This document shows positions 13,977 to 28,700 of a DNA stretch of 64,000 nt, one piece after another (position 1 is the first letter of the stretch; every line of letters starts with the position of its first letter). Both the position numbers and the translations under genes were made by a program. Where the stretch lies: assembly GCF_013373865.1 (NCBI RefSeq), contig NC_050475.1, positions 2,371,001 to 2,435,000 on the forward strand, read 5' to 3'. The notes beneath the pieces were generated by a model. It saw only the letters and a program-made list of their open reading frames with translations, did no database searches and had not been told where the DNA came from. The DNA is from Monomorium pharaonis. Lineage: Eukaryota; Arthropoda; Insecta; Hymenoptera; Formicidae.

Positions 13977-15479
13977 ACATTTATGTATATTTTTATGAAA
14001 AATTTTTTATATACCGGGCAAGAAAAGTTGGTCCTCAAAATTGCACGAGATTTCGATCCTTGTAATTTTGCTCACTTGTCAGAAACGACATTTGCAACCA
14101 GCAAGTTTCTCACTAATGAGAACTCTGCGGCCGTGAGATGAAATCATCGGCGGCACGCATGTGGAAAAGATCATTTCGCGCGCGCGCGATTGTGTGTGTC
14201 TGTATGTGTGCGTATGCACGCGTGTGTAATTTGTACTTAATAGCACTAAGATCCATAAGATCGTGTTATGTGTACGTGTTTGTATCGAGATACACGATTG
14301 CATGAATCTTCAAGGTTCCCGTTCGTCGCGTTATGTAAACGCGCTTTTCGATAGTCATCCCGCGCTAAACGCGAGATTCACATTATATAAAAATAAAGTA
14401 TTGCGCAACGTTTTCCAGATTTATCCGCGAACAAAAGTAGAAGAAAGATGCAAAAAAAAAGAAGAAAAGAGTTCAACTTGACCCCGAGAGATATCGCGAT
14501 CGCAAAGATAAGATTCCACGTTCCTTAATTGCGAATATTCTTATTACAAATGTCGTGGACTTTGCGAGCCGGGAAGTGCAAGCTTGAAAAATATTATTTA
14601 TTTAATAATAGAGAAAGCAAATATTTACAATTTGTGAAATTCAAGATAATATAATAAATCCAGCATAATCTGCCAATCTCTGATTTACAGAAGTTCCGTT
14701 GACAATTCAAAATTTGCCTCGAATGTTAGAAAGCAGCACATTCTAATTAACGATTAAGTCGGTTAATTGTTAGATATATTTATTCAGGTAAATTTTTAAC
14801 AGACCGGTCTCGTGTCAAGTTAAACACGATGACTAATGATGTGTAATGATAAATATAAGGTATAAAAATGTTGTCATCCGCATGGCAATGTTACACCATT
14901 ATGCGCAATGTCACGCCTTATCTCGCATGAATAATACACGTAATCGTTGGTGATTCCGTCTTTTTCGCCGCGAATTCAAGTCCCACGCCGAATTGCGAGT
15001 TCGAGAGGTCGAACTATGAATTACGAGAATGTGATTTAAACACAAATCGGGATTGTAAAAGGCTTTTTATCTGTCAATTCCTGTCGACTGATTTATTAAC
15101 TTAAATTTATAAATTGTGCTACCTGTAGAACTCAAGATTAATCACACCTGCAATATTTCTTAAAAATTATTTTAATTATAAGAATTACATTAGGGGTGAT
15201 CAATTCTGTACGTTTTGCAGGTGACAATTCGTAGATTTAATCGGCTAGCGTTATTGACGTCTCATTCTTAAATAAACAGAGCAAAAAAATATAAATCAGA
15301 GACAAATTATGTAAATTTTTTACCTTGTCACAGGTTCGTATTCCTTAGAGGTAAAATTTCTTCCGAAATCCTGAATTCTTTTTTTCGAAAAGAACGCAGA
15401 CACATGGACCATTTCGAAGACACCGCGTTGGCATTGCGCCAGCAACCTCCATCGCGAGAAATAACGGGGTCAGGATGAC

Positions 15480-16246
15480 GATCCATAGTACGCAACGTAG
15501 GAATCGTCGTCGGCGACGTAGCCGCGTGAACGTAGCCGCGGGACGCGGCGCGACGCGCGGTCGAACGGTTTTCCCGCGGCGCGCAGCGATTGGTCGCGGC
15601 GTCGCGCCGCCCCAATGGCGTCACGCATCGTGACACGCGCGCCGATGGTCAGTGGTAGTGGGTGTCGCGGATACTTTCACTCGGTTGCCGCTCGGTATGC
15701 TCGGTCCCGCTTGGACACGCGCTTGGAGCACACGAGTGCGGAGCAACGACGACGGGCCGCGGCGACGACGACGACGACACGGGCGCTCTTCTCGACAGCA
15801 GTGACGGCTTCCTCGGAGCAGGCGGCGGAACAGCCCGACCGACGACTCGAATGACTCGCGCGTGTCGCTCGTAGCGGAAGCCGCGCTTCCGCTAGTCCCG
15901 CTACTCCCGCTGTGCCCGGGTCTTCCTCTACTCCCCCCCCCCCCCTCTGCCGCGTGATCTCTTCCCCGTGGTGTGGTGGTACGCGAGGCCTCGGGGCCCT
16001 TAAGTCGCTTTGTTGCGTGCGTGAATCGCGCAGTGTGGTGCGTGAATCGGCGTGAATTGTTCGGTGCGCAGTGGTGAGGGCGACAAAGCGAGATTTCCGG
16101 GGCTCCTCTGTAAGAGAGAGAGAGAGAGAGAGAGTGCCGATCTTGCACGGTACGGGCGTGCGGGGTGATCAGGTGCGTTGCAGTGCGATAGTGAGTCTCG
16201 GTGAGTTTCCTGCCCGTCGGCGGATGTTGAATGTGTCAGCATCAGC
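15480..16246 (+). promoter_or_regulatory. CpG-rich promoter and 5' UTR of MRP
   Basis: Base composition changes abruptly from AT-rich to strongly CG-rich here and returns to AT-rich inside intron 1. The block includes a C tract near 15931-15948 and a GA tract near 16112-16134, and ends directly at the MRP start codon. Small open frames on both strands here are a result of the high GC content. The transcription start cannot be placed from sequence alone. Confidence 0.65.
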
Positions 16247-16333
16247 ATGGAGAACCAGACCACGGGAATGGACCAGTTCTGCGGCACCAAGTTCTGGGTA
16301 AGTGAGAAGGCGAGAGGAACTTCTCAGGGCCAT

Positions 16334-16374
<41 letters not shown>

Positions 16375-16658
16375 TCTTGTTTCAGCCTTATTCATCACTC
16401 TCTCGCGTTTTTTCCCCACCGTCCCGAGCCCCTCGCGGTTGTCTCGCAGAACGCTCGGAGAGACGGACACCTCGTTAGACCTCGGTCGATCGTCTCGAGA
16501 ACCCCAGAGGGGCTGATCCTAACGTGCAAACGTTTGACCTTCCACGCACAATTTTCCCTTGGGAAGCGAATTTTCGCACATGACCAATGTTCCCCGCACA
16601 ATCCTGTAATTTTAATTTTATTACCGACGCTCCATTATCTTTTTCTCTGTCTTCTCCT

Positions 16659-16705
<47 letters not shown>

Positions 16706-19700
16706 TTGATTGATCCGCGGCCAAGTTCGTGCGGAACATTCCGAATGATCGGAGAATGAGAAGTTCCAGCTCGTTCCAATTGATTTCACTCTTTTTTTTT
16801 GTTACGAAGCGATTAAAGCGTGTTTTGATCACGTCGAAGCCTTAGCGGTGTTTTCCTCCTATAAGAAAATTACGCGATTATCCTGGTGTCACTTAAACGC
16901 CTCGTTTCATCGCCTCGTGTGCCTTCTTGCATATGTACACACACATACACGTACACGTACACACGTACGGATCTTCCGATAACAGAGTCGACGCGGTAGA
17001 GCGGTGTCATCCTCTTCGATTGCGCGATTTTAGCGAAAATTTACGGAAATAAATCACGTGCGCGCGAGAACGGAGCGTAATCTGGGCGCCGCGCACGCAA
17101 ATATTGCTGTCGCAATTAATTTAACGATTCTTATCAATTCGGGGTCCCGTCGTATCTGTGCGCGCAAGATAGGTGGCAAACATCGATACGTGCGAAGAAT
17201 ATGCGTTTTCGACAAACAACCCGATGGTTATCGCGCTAGCATAATCCGCGAGCACGCGAGCGCGGTTGTAAAAACATGTGAGACAATATTGCGGTTTTCG
17301 AAATAATACAGTATGGGAACAATGAACACTTTCCTCAGATGCTTTTTATGTAATTTTTCAGAATTTGTATAGTAAATTTTTTTAAATTTTTAAATATCTA
17401 TTTAACATATAATTTTATAGCCACTTGGAAGATTTCTCACTTTACAATTTGAGAAATTTCCTAAAGAGAGAATCTGAAATAGTTTAAAATATTTTTTTAG
17501 AAATTATGCTTTTTTAAATTGGCCTTAACTTATTCATTGAAAGACAATGACTAGTCTAATTTCAGTGTTAGTATACTTTATTTATATCTATATTAATGAA
17601 TGATCTATGCACTGCCTTTCAACGATAATGCACTGATTCTTTGATTAGAAAGAATATCGTCGTCCTAATCAGAATTGAAAGATAGTGAATAGTCATTAAC
17701 GATTACAGTTATAAGTTCAGCATTATAAATCAGTAAGATTTTACTTATTCAGATTTAGAGAGTAGGATGAGAGTAGAATGAATTTTAAAATATCTCAAAA
17801 TTTATATATACGGAAAATTTCTAAACAAAGTTGTAAACTTTTTCAGTAAATGTAAAAAGTGATCCAATTGATGATCCAATTCTTATCAAAATTCTGAGAA
17901 AAATGTTTACTAGTCTTTGATCTCCAAGATCACTTGACCGAGACCACAATCATCTGTAACTTTTGAGAGATATTCAAAAGAAATTTGTTGTAATTAGAGA
18001 TGGGATTCAAGTTCAATAGTAGGAAAAGATATTGTACCTTTGATTAATTTTAATATTTTTCAACGATCACACAAGTGACATTCTAGTGGTTATAAATAAT
18101 TCTGAAATATTTCAAAAGATATATATAAATTTTGAAAATTAATGTACAAATATATAGATTAAAAAATGCTTAACTTATTAGTTTTTTTTATATTTGTATT
18201 GATTTGATTGTATTGATTAATAATATAGACAAGATTCAAATATAAGAAGAAATTCTTAAATATTATGTATTTAAACAATAAGTGATTTGTATAGCATTAT
18301 GGTCTCTTAAATCTCTTTATTATTAAAATTATTAGTTAACTGCAAATTATATGTTTTTACTTTCATAAATATTCAGTAGACAGTTACTAGGATAATATGA
18401 TCAAAGGAACATTAGCCTCCAATACCATTATTTAACATTATCTCATATTTCAAATAATTCAATAAATTTCCTTTTGTATTAAGATATTTAATCCCATTAT
18501 TAATTATAATAAAGTTATTGTTTAATGTTAAATTTTTTTGCAACAATTAAGGATATATTGCAGCAACAATTCAAGAATATTTTCGAAGGATATATAACTA
18601 CAATGTGAGAGGAAAATAGGTTAGAATAATTGAATAGCGTATTCGTTGTCTCATTTTGTCCTGTATACCGCGCTATTGTGTAATAGTTTAATTTCCGTGC
18701 ACTGCATCGAATAAAAGCGACTTGTATCATCAGACTCTCCCCTTTTTTTTTATTTATTTGTATTTTTTTTGTTTTGTTTATCTCTATAGCGTTCGGTATT
18801 CAATCCCAGTTATCGGAATGACCGATTACGATGCACATGGATAAACTCAATCAGCTCTTCATAATTTTTCACTTTAAACAAATTTCCTTTTTGTTTGCGT
18901 ATTTTTATTTATGATTATTTATTTATTAACGAAACAAAAAAGTTTTTGGGATACTTTATAAGTCAGTTCTATTGATTGTAAATTGTTTTTTGGAAACATA
19001 TTTTAATTTTAATATTTTAATTTGAAGAATTTTTATTTGGCATTTTCTGTTTCTGACATCACAATTTGATATAATAGTGAGCATAGAAGAGTCGCAATAC
19101 TTTTTGAGACTAAGAATTTTTATTTGTTTAGCGACTAAAAGGAGACATTGTTTCAAGTTTAAACACAAACTAGTATGTGATATATATAGGTATATTTTGT
19201 GTCGATAATCGACATATTCGGTAAATGAGACTTTCCTTATCAAAGACCATAAAGGTGAAATAGTATAGGTATCGTTTGATAAGTTAATTTGATTAGCTCA
19301 ACCGGTCCTTCACATCTTGTCTCGCTCTACGATCTTTATCTCGTAAACTTGTAATATCAATATCGGTGACGTAAATAATCTCATCCTTTATCTCAATTAT
19401 GATTGATTAAATTGCAATTGTCTTAATCGCATCTTAACTTATTTGCAACAATTAATTTATGTAGCAACATCGTATTATTTTATCATGGATAACTTATTAA
19501 TTTTTTGTTGTTTAATACACAGTAAAAATTAGAAATGAGTTATGTAAAACAATTAGAAATTTTGCTTTAAGCGATTCTGCCAATTAAATTAATTATAATC
19601 ATAATTAATCAGAGTCGTCAAAACATTAAAACTTCAAAACGTTATTATCAATTGTATTTTACAAAAAGAATTCTTTTAAAATTAAAATTGGACAAATTAT

Positions 19701-22700
19701 ATTAATTTAAGTGACTGCGACTTGCACTTATATTTTTGTATGACCATATTATTCACGTTCATGAAGGAACGATGATGGATTAGATGTTTGCGTGCACGTG
19801 CACCAAATGCACTTATCTTTATTAATTTGCTTCATATAGGATATTTCATACAACTCATGACTTTGATGATTTATTTCATAATTGGTATCGATTTTTGTGT
19901 AAGGTAAAATAGTTTCATAATTTTTTTGTTTTCAAAATTATGCTAAATTATCTTTTAGCCGCAAATAAAAATTGAATTCTAAATCCTTAAAAGTTAGCTA
20001 AAGAATAGATTTGTCAAATTTGTTTATTTTTTAAATAAAAAATATTGATATTCTTGTTAGAAATATAAGACAAAAATTCCAAATTTGTTATTAAATTTAT
20101 TATTAAAGTTAAGCTTATAAGTTTTTTATGGCATTTTATAAAAGAGAGAAATAAAACGTTTATTAAAGAGCGACAAAGATGCGACAAAGAAATTAATTTT
20201 GATTGAAATTTCTGATTGTTTTTTAGGATGCTAATCTCACATGGAACACAAACGATCCAGATCTAACAGAATGCTTCCAAAAGACGATATTAATATGGGT
20301 ACCGTGTATATTTCTATGGACGTTTTCGGCGATGGAAGTGTATTACATTTTAAATAGCAAAAAGAGAAACGTCCCGTATACATGGTTATTTATTTCTAAG
20401 CAAGTACTTACAGTAGGATTAATTTTACTGTCCATAGTCGACTTAGGAGTGGCGATACATGAAAGTACTTATCGTACGGTCTACAGTGTTGATTATTGTA
20501 CACCTATTGTGAAAATTGTTAGCTTTGTGAGTACATTATTTTATATATATATTAGTAGATATATATTTTTATTTTATTTTTTCCTGTTTTTAATAATATT
20601 CCTTATTTGTTTCTATGCTTTTTTTTAAATAAAAATGATTATTGATTGTTGGAACGGGAGAAAAATAAAATTATATATATGTATATATTTTTATTTATTG
20701 TGAAATCTCTGTGTAATATTAAATTAAATTTGGTAATTATTCCAGATGTTAGTATCAACTTTAATGCAATACAATAGAAAATATGGAATGCGGACGTCAG
20801 GTCTTTTATTCCTATTTTGGTTTCTCCTTGCGTTATGTGGATGCGTCCAATATAGAAGCTTTGTAAACGAATTCATTGAAGGGGTATGTTAGATTTTTAT
20901 CATGTTAATAGCGAAGCCTAAAGCATGTTAAAAGCAGTTTAATTATAGATACATTTGTAAACAGCATTCTACGATTGGATTTTTGTCATTCCTTTAATCT
21001 TATCATGACAATATCAGACTCATTATCAATCTCTTATGATTTTACAAGAAAAATGATGATTTTTAGAAAATTTCTTTGATTTTTTTTAACATGACAGTAT
21101 CTCATTATTAGTTGCTTCTCATGATATTTTATAAAAAAACTAACAATTGTTAAGTAACATAGTAATTTATAGAGAAATAATTTATTTTTAGGCAGAGCCG
21201 ACGTACCCATTGGTGTCTTACATGATCTACTATCCAATAGTAGTGATATTGTTTGTACTTAATTTTTTGGTTGACGCAGAACCTAAATTTTCCGAATATC
21301 CAACGGTAATCTCTCTATTGATTACACAATATTCCGTTTAATATATATGAGACTTATATCACACATTTGCTACTATATAAAACAACAATATAAAATAAAA
21401 CTTTTTAAACAATTCAGAAAAGTTTGGATACTTTGAATCATTAAAATTTTGTAATGTTATTTTAAGTACGATTTTGGTGTAATAATTCGGTTTACTGATT
21501 GTAAAGGATAAAAATATTATTAGCATTTTACTTAGTGTATTTATCCATCAGATTTTTTTCTTTGCAGACAACTCAAAAATTATAATTTATAATAATTACA
21601 ATGCCATTATAGTAAATGAGTGATATAAATATGTAAAATTTTCAACTGTGAAAGTTAGAAGTTATTGATATACAATTTTAAAATACATTCGTTCACAGGT
21701 TGAATCGCCATGTCCAGAACAAAGTTCTTCTTTCCCCTCGAGAATTCTTTTTGCATGGTTCGACTCGTTGGCATGGAAGGGTTTTCGAAAACCGCTCGAA
21801 ACTTCCGATCTGTGGTCCATGAATCCGGAAGACATGGCCGCAGAGATTGTTCCGAAATTCGACAAATATTGGAATAAGAATGTAAAAAAGACAGACGAGT
21901 AAGTTTAATCGATGAATCTCTCTGTAAGAATTATTGCAATCAATATGACTCGGCTAAGCTTTAAAAAAGTGCGAGTTCGTTTTTGTGAAAAGAAAAATAT
22001 AGGGAATACACACTCATATTGATATTAACATAAAGCGTGAAGAATTCGGGAGAAAATATATTTGTAGAAATGGTAAATTGATGATAACACATATGTAGAA
22101 TTCTAATTTTAGAAATTTTTAAATCAGTTTGTTTATAATATATTTTTAAAATATACTAATATTATCTTATCTGTTTTGTAATTAATAATATATTATTTGC
22201 ATATATATGGAAAAAATATGTTGTATTAGCATGTATTATAATACTCTCCGATAAAATATATTTTAACAACGTGTTCATACATTTCTTGTGCTAACAAGGC
22301 TGATTTGGACTTACTTTAGGTAGGATGTGTTGTATAACATGTCTCGATTAGTTTTAACGTTTAACTTGATGTAGGAACATATGTAACAGACGTTCTTTAT
22401 ACATATAGAGTAGAAAGTACAAAGGCGTCGTACCGAAAAGCATCTGGTGGACAAGTGGATTTTAACAGTAGCCGAAAAAAGAAAATTGCTTCCATCTTAC
22501 CGCCTATCTGCAAAGCTTTTGGAGCAACATTCATGTTTGGTGCATTCTTAAAACTGATTCAAGATGTTATGACTTTTATTAGCCCAGAAATATTAAAGTA
22601 AGTACGCACAAAAATCCTGATTTATAGTTTTAATTTGTTCTGTGGTTTATAAAATAAATATAAAATAAAGTTGTGATGAGAGAGAAATTAATAAAACGTA

Positions 22701-25700
22701 GGATAAATAATCTAATTTTTTATTACATACTGATTTGTTAGTTAAACAATTTCATCTTTAATTTACACATTAATTATTGCACTGAATTCTCTTTGCTAAT
22801 TATTTTTTTACAAAATTTTGTTCCGATTGTTTTTATTCTAAATGTACGCTTATGTAACATATTTTTATCTGTTTTTCTATATTTTTTTAGGCTTTTGATT
22901 GACTTCATTGAAGGCGATCAGTCGATGTGGAAGGGATATCTTTATGCTGTGTTACTTTTGGTTACGGCAATACTTCAGACATTAGTGCTGTCCCAATATT
23001 TTCATCGTATGTTCTTGGTCGGACTGCGCATACGCACCGCGTTAATCGCGGCCATTTACCGCAAAGCATTGAGAATGTCGAATGCGGCAAGGAAGGAGTC
23101 TACGCTCGGCGAAATAGTGAACTTAATGTCCGTAGATGCTCAAAGATTCATGGACCTAACCGCTTACATAAACATGATTTGGTCGGCGCCACTGCAAATA
23201 GCCTTAGCCTTATATTTTCTCTGGAATATATTGGGGCCGGCTGTACTTGCCGGTTTAGCAGTTATGATTATACTTATTCCTATAAACGGATTGATCGCCA
23301 ACAAAGTGAAGACGTTACAAATTAGACAAATGAAGAGCAAAGACGAGAGAGTGAAGTTAATGAACGAAGTACTTAACGGTATCAAAGTATTGAAGCTCTA
23401 TGCGTGGGAACCTTCGTTTGAACAGCAGATACTTAAAATCAGAGTCAAGGAAATTCAAGTGTTAAAAGAAGCGGCGTATTTAAACGCTGGTACAAGTTTT
23501 ATATGGTCGTGTGCGCCCTTTTTGGTATGTTTTTTTTTTAATAATGAATTATACATTAAAATTGAAAGTCTCAGAAATACAGATTTTATGTGACGCTTGT
23601 AATGCAAATCTCAACTTTATTTATTTTCTTCTTTTTAGAATAAAATTTGTTAAATTTTAATATGATTGTTTAAAAAATTTTATCTTACGTAATCTCTCTT
23701 AGAAAAATTTTTCAAAACGTGTGTTATGAAAAAGAGCAATAAATATTACTATTTATATATAAAAATATATTTATATTTTTCCAGTTTCGATGTTTTCGAT
23801 TTTTACACACACACACACACACATTTTATATATTGTCTTACTTTTTTTTGAATGTGCAGGTATCTCTGGTATCTTTTACAACTTACGTACTTATTGATGA
23901 CAAGAACGTCTTAACTAGTAAAATTGCTTTTGTCTCGCTCAGTTTGTTTAACATCTTAAGATTTCCATTGTCTATGCTGCCTATGATGATAGGTAATATA
24001 GTTCAAGTAAGTAATATAGTTTAAATAATATATATACATGTGATTATTTGCTGTTTATTTATTTAAAAATGTATATTTATATTTTATGATTTGATTAATA
24101 TATTTATATTTATTTTTTATGTGTGCATTTTATAGGCTTACGTCTCTGTAAAACGTATTAATAAATTTATGAACATGGAAGAACTGGATCCTAACAATGT
24201 ACAACACGATCCGTCGGAACGTAAGTGTAAAATTTTCCGTTTTAAAGTAATATTTAGGGTATATAAATATACGCTGTTACAGTTGCACATTTTATCTTGT
24301 TGATTTAGCGCACGCGTTAGTAATTGAGAACGGTAACTTCTGCTGGGATAGCGAAGAAATCGAGAGACCAATACTACGAAATATCAATCTCCATGTAGAA
24401 CAAGGTCAATTAGTAGCAATAGTTGGTACAGTGGGATCAGGCAAGAGTTCTCTTTTGTCTGCTCTGCTTGGCGAGATGGACAAAATAAACGGGAAAGTAA
24501 ATACAAAAGTGAGTATTCTTTCATTGAATCAGAAACACGAGAGTAGGAGCAAAATTATATTTATCTTATAACAACATTGAAAATTCTAATGTTAATGATA
24601 AAATTGAAGAATAAAAAGAGAAAACTTCTCAGAATATTACACATTTACAGAAACGGTATGTTTTAATTGAAAAAGTAATGTCAAATGTACAAATTATATT
24701 ACATATTTTTAGACCGACGTACTTATGTATTCAAAAATACATAAAATACAAGACTTTTTATGTTAATCGAACAATAAGTTTTGTTTCTACATTTCTCAGA
24801 GTAAATAGATAAAGATATATCAATTGGAATTCGAAGAATTAATACTGAGAAACTATTTTTCTAGGGGTCAATTGCGTACGTCTCGCAGCAAGCGTGGATA
24901 CAAAATGCGACATTACAAGAGAACGTTTTGTTTGGAAAAGCCTTTAATAAATTGATATATAATCGTGTGATTGAAGCATGTGCGTTGACTCCGGACTTCA
25001 AGATGCTACCTGCGGGAGATCAAACGGAGATCGGAGAGAAAGGCATAAATTTGTCCGGCGGTCAGAAGCAGAGAGTAGCCTTAGCTAGAGCTGTATATAA
25101 TGATTCGGAAAATTATTTCTTAGATGATCCTTTGAGTGCGGTGGATTCGCACGTAGGGAAACATATTTTTGAGAAAGTGATAGGCCCAAACGGCCTGTTA
25201 AGGAAGAAAACTAGAATACTTGTTACACATAGCATCACGTACCTGCCGGAGGTCGACAACATTATTGTTCTTAAAGACGGCGAGATAACTGAGAGCGGTA
25301 CTTACAAGCAATTGCTGGAGAAGAAAGGCGCTTTCGCCGACTTTTTAGTGCAGCACTTACAAGAAGGTATTTATTATTATAATTTAATTTTTGTTGCATA
25401 TTTTTATTTGTCATACTTATTATAAAATTTATTGTTACATTTTCCTTGGATTTAAGTTGGAAATCGTAAGTCCGCGAAAAAGTAATTACAATTTCCTTTT
25501 CCTACTTTGTATGCTTGCATAAAAAATATTCCCGTACTTATTGTTAGAAATTACTAGCAATGAAATATTTTGTTAAATTGAAAGTCCTTTTTGTTTTAAG
25601 GTTCTGCTTGCGACGAAGTAGTAATAAACATTATTTGTTTATAATTAATAACTGCTTTTAGTGACTAATGATATAGTGATAGAATGCATATATAGAATTT

Positions 25701-28700
25701 CATAATATAGATTGTCATATATATTTAGAGTATGTTATAATTAATATATTTTTTAATGCAGATAATTATTTACTTTCTAGTTATAATTAAAACTTTCTAA
25801 AATTATAGGATTAAAAATGTTTGAAATATTTTTGAATACATTTAAAATTTTTAATAATTCTATTTGATTTTAATAACTTATTTACATTCTTGTCTGAATA
25901 TCCATTTTGTGTTATAGTTAAGAATATGTGCATGTGCGAGTTTTTTTAATATCTCTTCCCATTTGTATAACATTGATACATCTTTGAATGTTTTCATTAT
26001 TTTAAAATTATATGACGAATTTGTGAAACAGTGCACGTTGATGATGGTTCTGAAGCAGATTTACGCGAAATTAAACAGCAACTTGAATCGACAATGGGGG
26101 CAGACGAATTGCAACAAAAGTTAACTCGAGTACGATCTAGGATATCTGAGAGTCTAAGTGAATCCGATAGAAATTCTGTGGCTGACAGAAAATCACTTAA
26201 TGGTTCTCTGACAAGGTATAATCTTGTAATATTTCTTTAATTTTTTTTCTTCTTTAAGTATACGTAATACTAGCTGAAAATAATATACATTGTATTATAA
26301 TAGGCAATACTCGACGGAAAGTCAGCAATCGGTGAATTATGTGCATAGCAATAGTACAAAAGAAAAAGAAGCATCAAAGCCTAACAATGTTGGGGAGAAG
26401 CTGATAGAGATTGAAAAAGCTGAAACTGGAAGTGTAAGTTGCTCACGATATTGCTGCTAATTTTTAAAGAGACATAATGTCTTGGTTATTAATTTTTGTA
26501 TGACATAATAATTTTATATTCATGTGTTTATTTTTTCACAAGGTAAAATGGAAAGTGTACTCCCATTACTTAAAGTCCATTGGATGGTTTTTGTCGATAT
26601 CGACAATCGTAATGAACGCGGTCTTTCAGTCGTTTAGCATCGGGTCGAGCGTTTGGCTCAGTGTCTGGTCGAACGACAATCAGACCACTGGAAATAACAC
26701 GATTGACACAGCGAAGCGAGACATGTACCTCGGAGTGTATGGCGCACTCGGTTTTGGTCAAGGTACGTTTCTGTTACTACACACGTTAACTTTACGTAAC
26801 GCACTGTCCGTTTGTCAGATAGAATTGATCGACATTGAATAAAATTTTGCGTTTACGATAGACGATCAGGTAAGCCTATTTCTGTCGCTGTTAGGTATAC
26901 CTGTAAATAATGAATATACATGTGATTATCTATTGATCCACCAATTACTTTATTTAATACTATGTTTTAACAGGCAATGGCACTTAATTTTGCTCGTCAT
27001 AGCATATCGTAAATCGAAAGGCATGTTCCTTCACAGATTGCACATCATTGGGGTATAATTAATCTGAACGTAGTTCTTTCATATTTAAAAATATCTATTC
27101 AACAGAGTTAATGATAATCGAAAATGAAATAATTATTAATGTAGCGATTTTTTTGTTCCGAGTATAACATTATAAATTATATCCCCGCGAATATACATTA
27201 TATATACATTTACTTCTAAAAATAATCTCAATAATTTTCTTTTATAAGAAATCAAATTGAGTGTGGTTTGCTGTGTCTACAGAACACTAACGTTATTAAT
27301 TAACAACTCAAAAGGCAATTAGAGATTGAAACTTTTCAGTAGCCATATGTTTTTGATTGCAAGTGTCGTAGCAATAATTTTTTTACAAATAATTGCTTCT
27401 TTAGTATTGCATGAAAGATCTTTCTGTTTGAGATGCCTTTTATTTGGAACAATTTGCACTTTTTGTTAAGTAATTTATCTATTTTTATTATTAATCTCTT
27501 TAATACGCGAGAATTCATATCTAATGATTATAAACAGAAAGTGACATAGGAAAATTGTTGACGGATATGTAGGATGCTATATTTAGTGTATGTTATATGT
27601 ACTTGTATATAATTTTCTTGCAAATCTTTGTGTGATTTGTGATCTTTTGTGATCATGGTATGATCCATCAAAAATTTGTTTTATGTGATTTTTACTAACT
27701 TTTTTCATGTAATAATCAGATATCTATCACCTGATATACATTACTTTACGTGTAAAATTTATTATAAAAATCAAAACATTTTTTTTTCTAAATAATAATA
27801 CTGTTATGTAAGCATGAAGTAGAGAAACAAGAGAAAGCTTCCTTATATTAATGTGTTTTAAAATAATAAGAAACGGGAAATCAGTCTTTATTAACATGAA
27901 TTGATGATGTAAATATAAATGTCTTTATTTAAAATTTTAATTAAAATTATTATAAAATAAATGTGTGTAAGTTGATAAAAATTATTTGTTTAACTAAACA
28001 CATGGTAAATTTGAAATTTCGTAAAGTGTCCGCGCTGATTTCCTGATAATTGCGTGTAATTAAGCTGGATGACTGTAGAACGTAGTAACAACACATGTTA
28101 ATTTAGAGGAATTTAAGCGGACTTCAGAGACGAAGGGAGACTCGAGATATCTCTCGTTAGTCAATCGATTATGTTTATCTTCTTTATTAGAGTTTTTATT
28201 GATGCGATGGATTGTACCTAATTTTTTACTGTTAAATATTTATTGGTATTTATTTAGCACTAAATGTGATTGATAAATTGATAAATTTCTCGGATTATGT
28301 AATGCGCGGAGTCTAACAATGATAAACAATGTAGTTAATGATTTAATTTAAGTAGTCTAATCGTTCTTAAACATTACTGACATTGCTACATAATACAATA
28401 CTTTTATGTGACACGATATTTCTTTCTTATATTTATATTAAATGTGTTTGTATATTGCATTTTGAATTTTGTATCGAGCAAAACATATGCAATCACATCT
28501 AGCGCTAAATGCGTGATGAGAATGCGAGTCTTAGTATCTCGTATATGCCGCAAATTTTTCTCCATATCGAGTTACGACAGTCTAACCAATTTTGCTTTAT
28601 ATTTCGTTATTAACTTATCGTTATTACTAATGACTAACGCTAGCTGTGTTAGCGTAATTACATGCTTAAATGAATTGACCAAGACTTATTGTATTTTTTA

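Larger units (their letters stand above)
9525..15480. other. Long intergenic region between RalGAPB and MRP
   Basis: About 6 kb of AT-rich sequence beyond the RalGAPB 3' UTR with no exon I can support. It holds a GT microsatellite set in a hairpin (10333-10430), a short CT tract near 12267-12297, a perfect 19-bp inverted repeat (arms 13921-13939 and 13958-13976), and a CG/TG-rich stretch around 14178-14230. The 121-residue open frame at 9747-10112 has no recognisable similarity and sits in the RalGAPB 3' flank. Confidence 0.6.

Noticed and set aside
15621..16148. 175-codon minus-strand arginine/serine-rich frame at the MRP promoter
   Set aside because: A product of the CG-rich island and GA repeat; no start context or conservation.
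26815..26868. Possible small cassette exon with a CAG/GTAAGC donor just after the exon preceding the MRP array
   Set aside because: The putative acceptor is poor and the segment contains an early stop; no evidence beyond a good donor.
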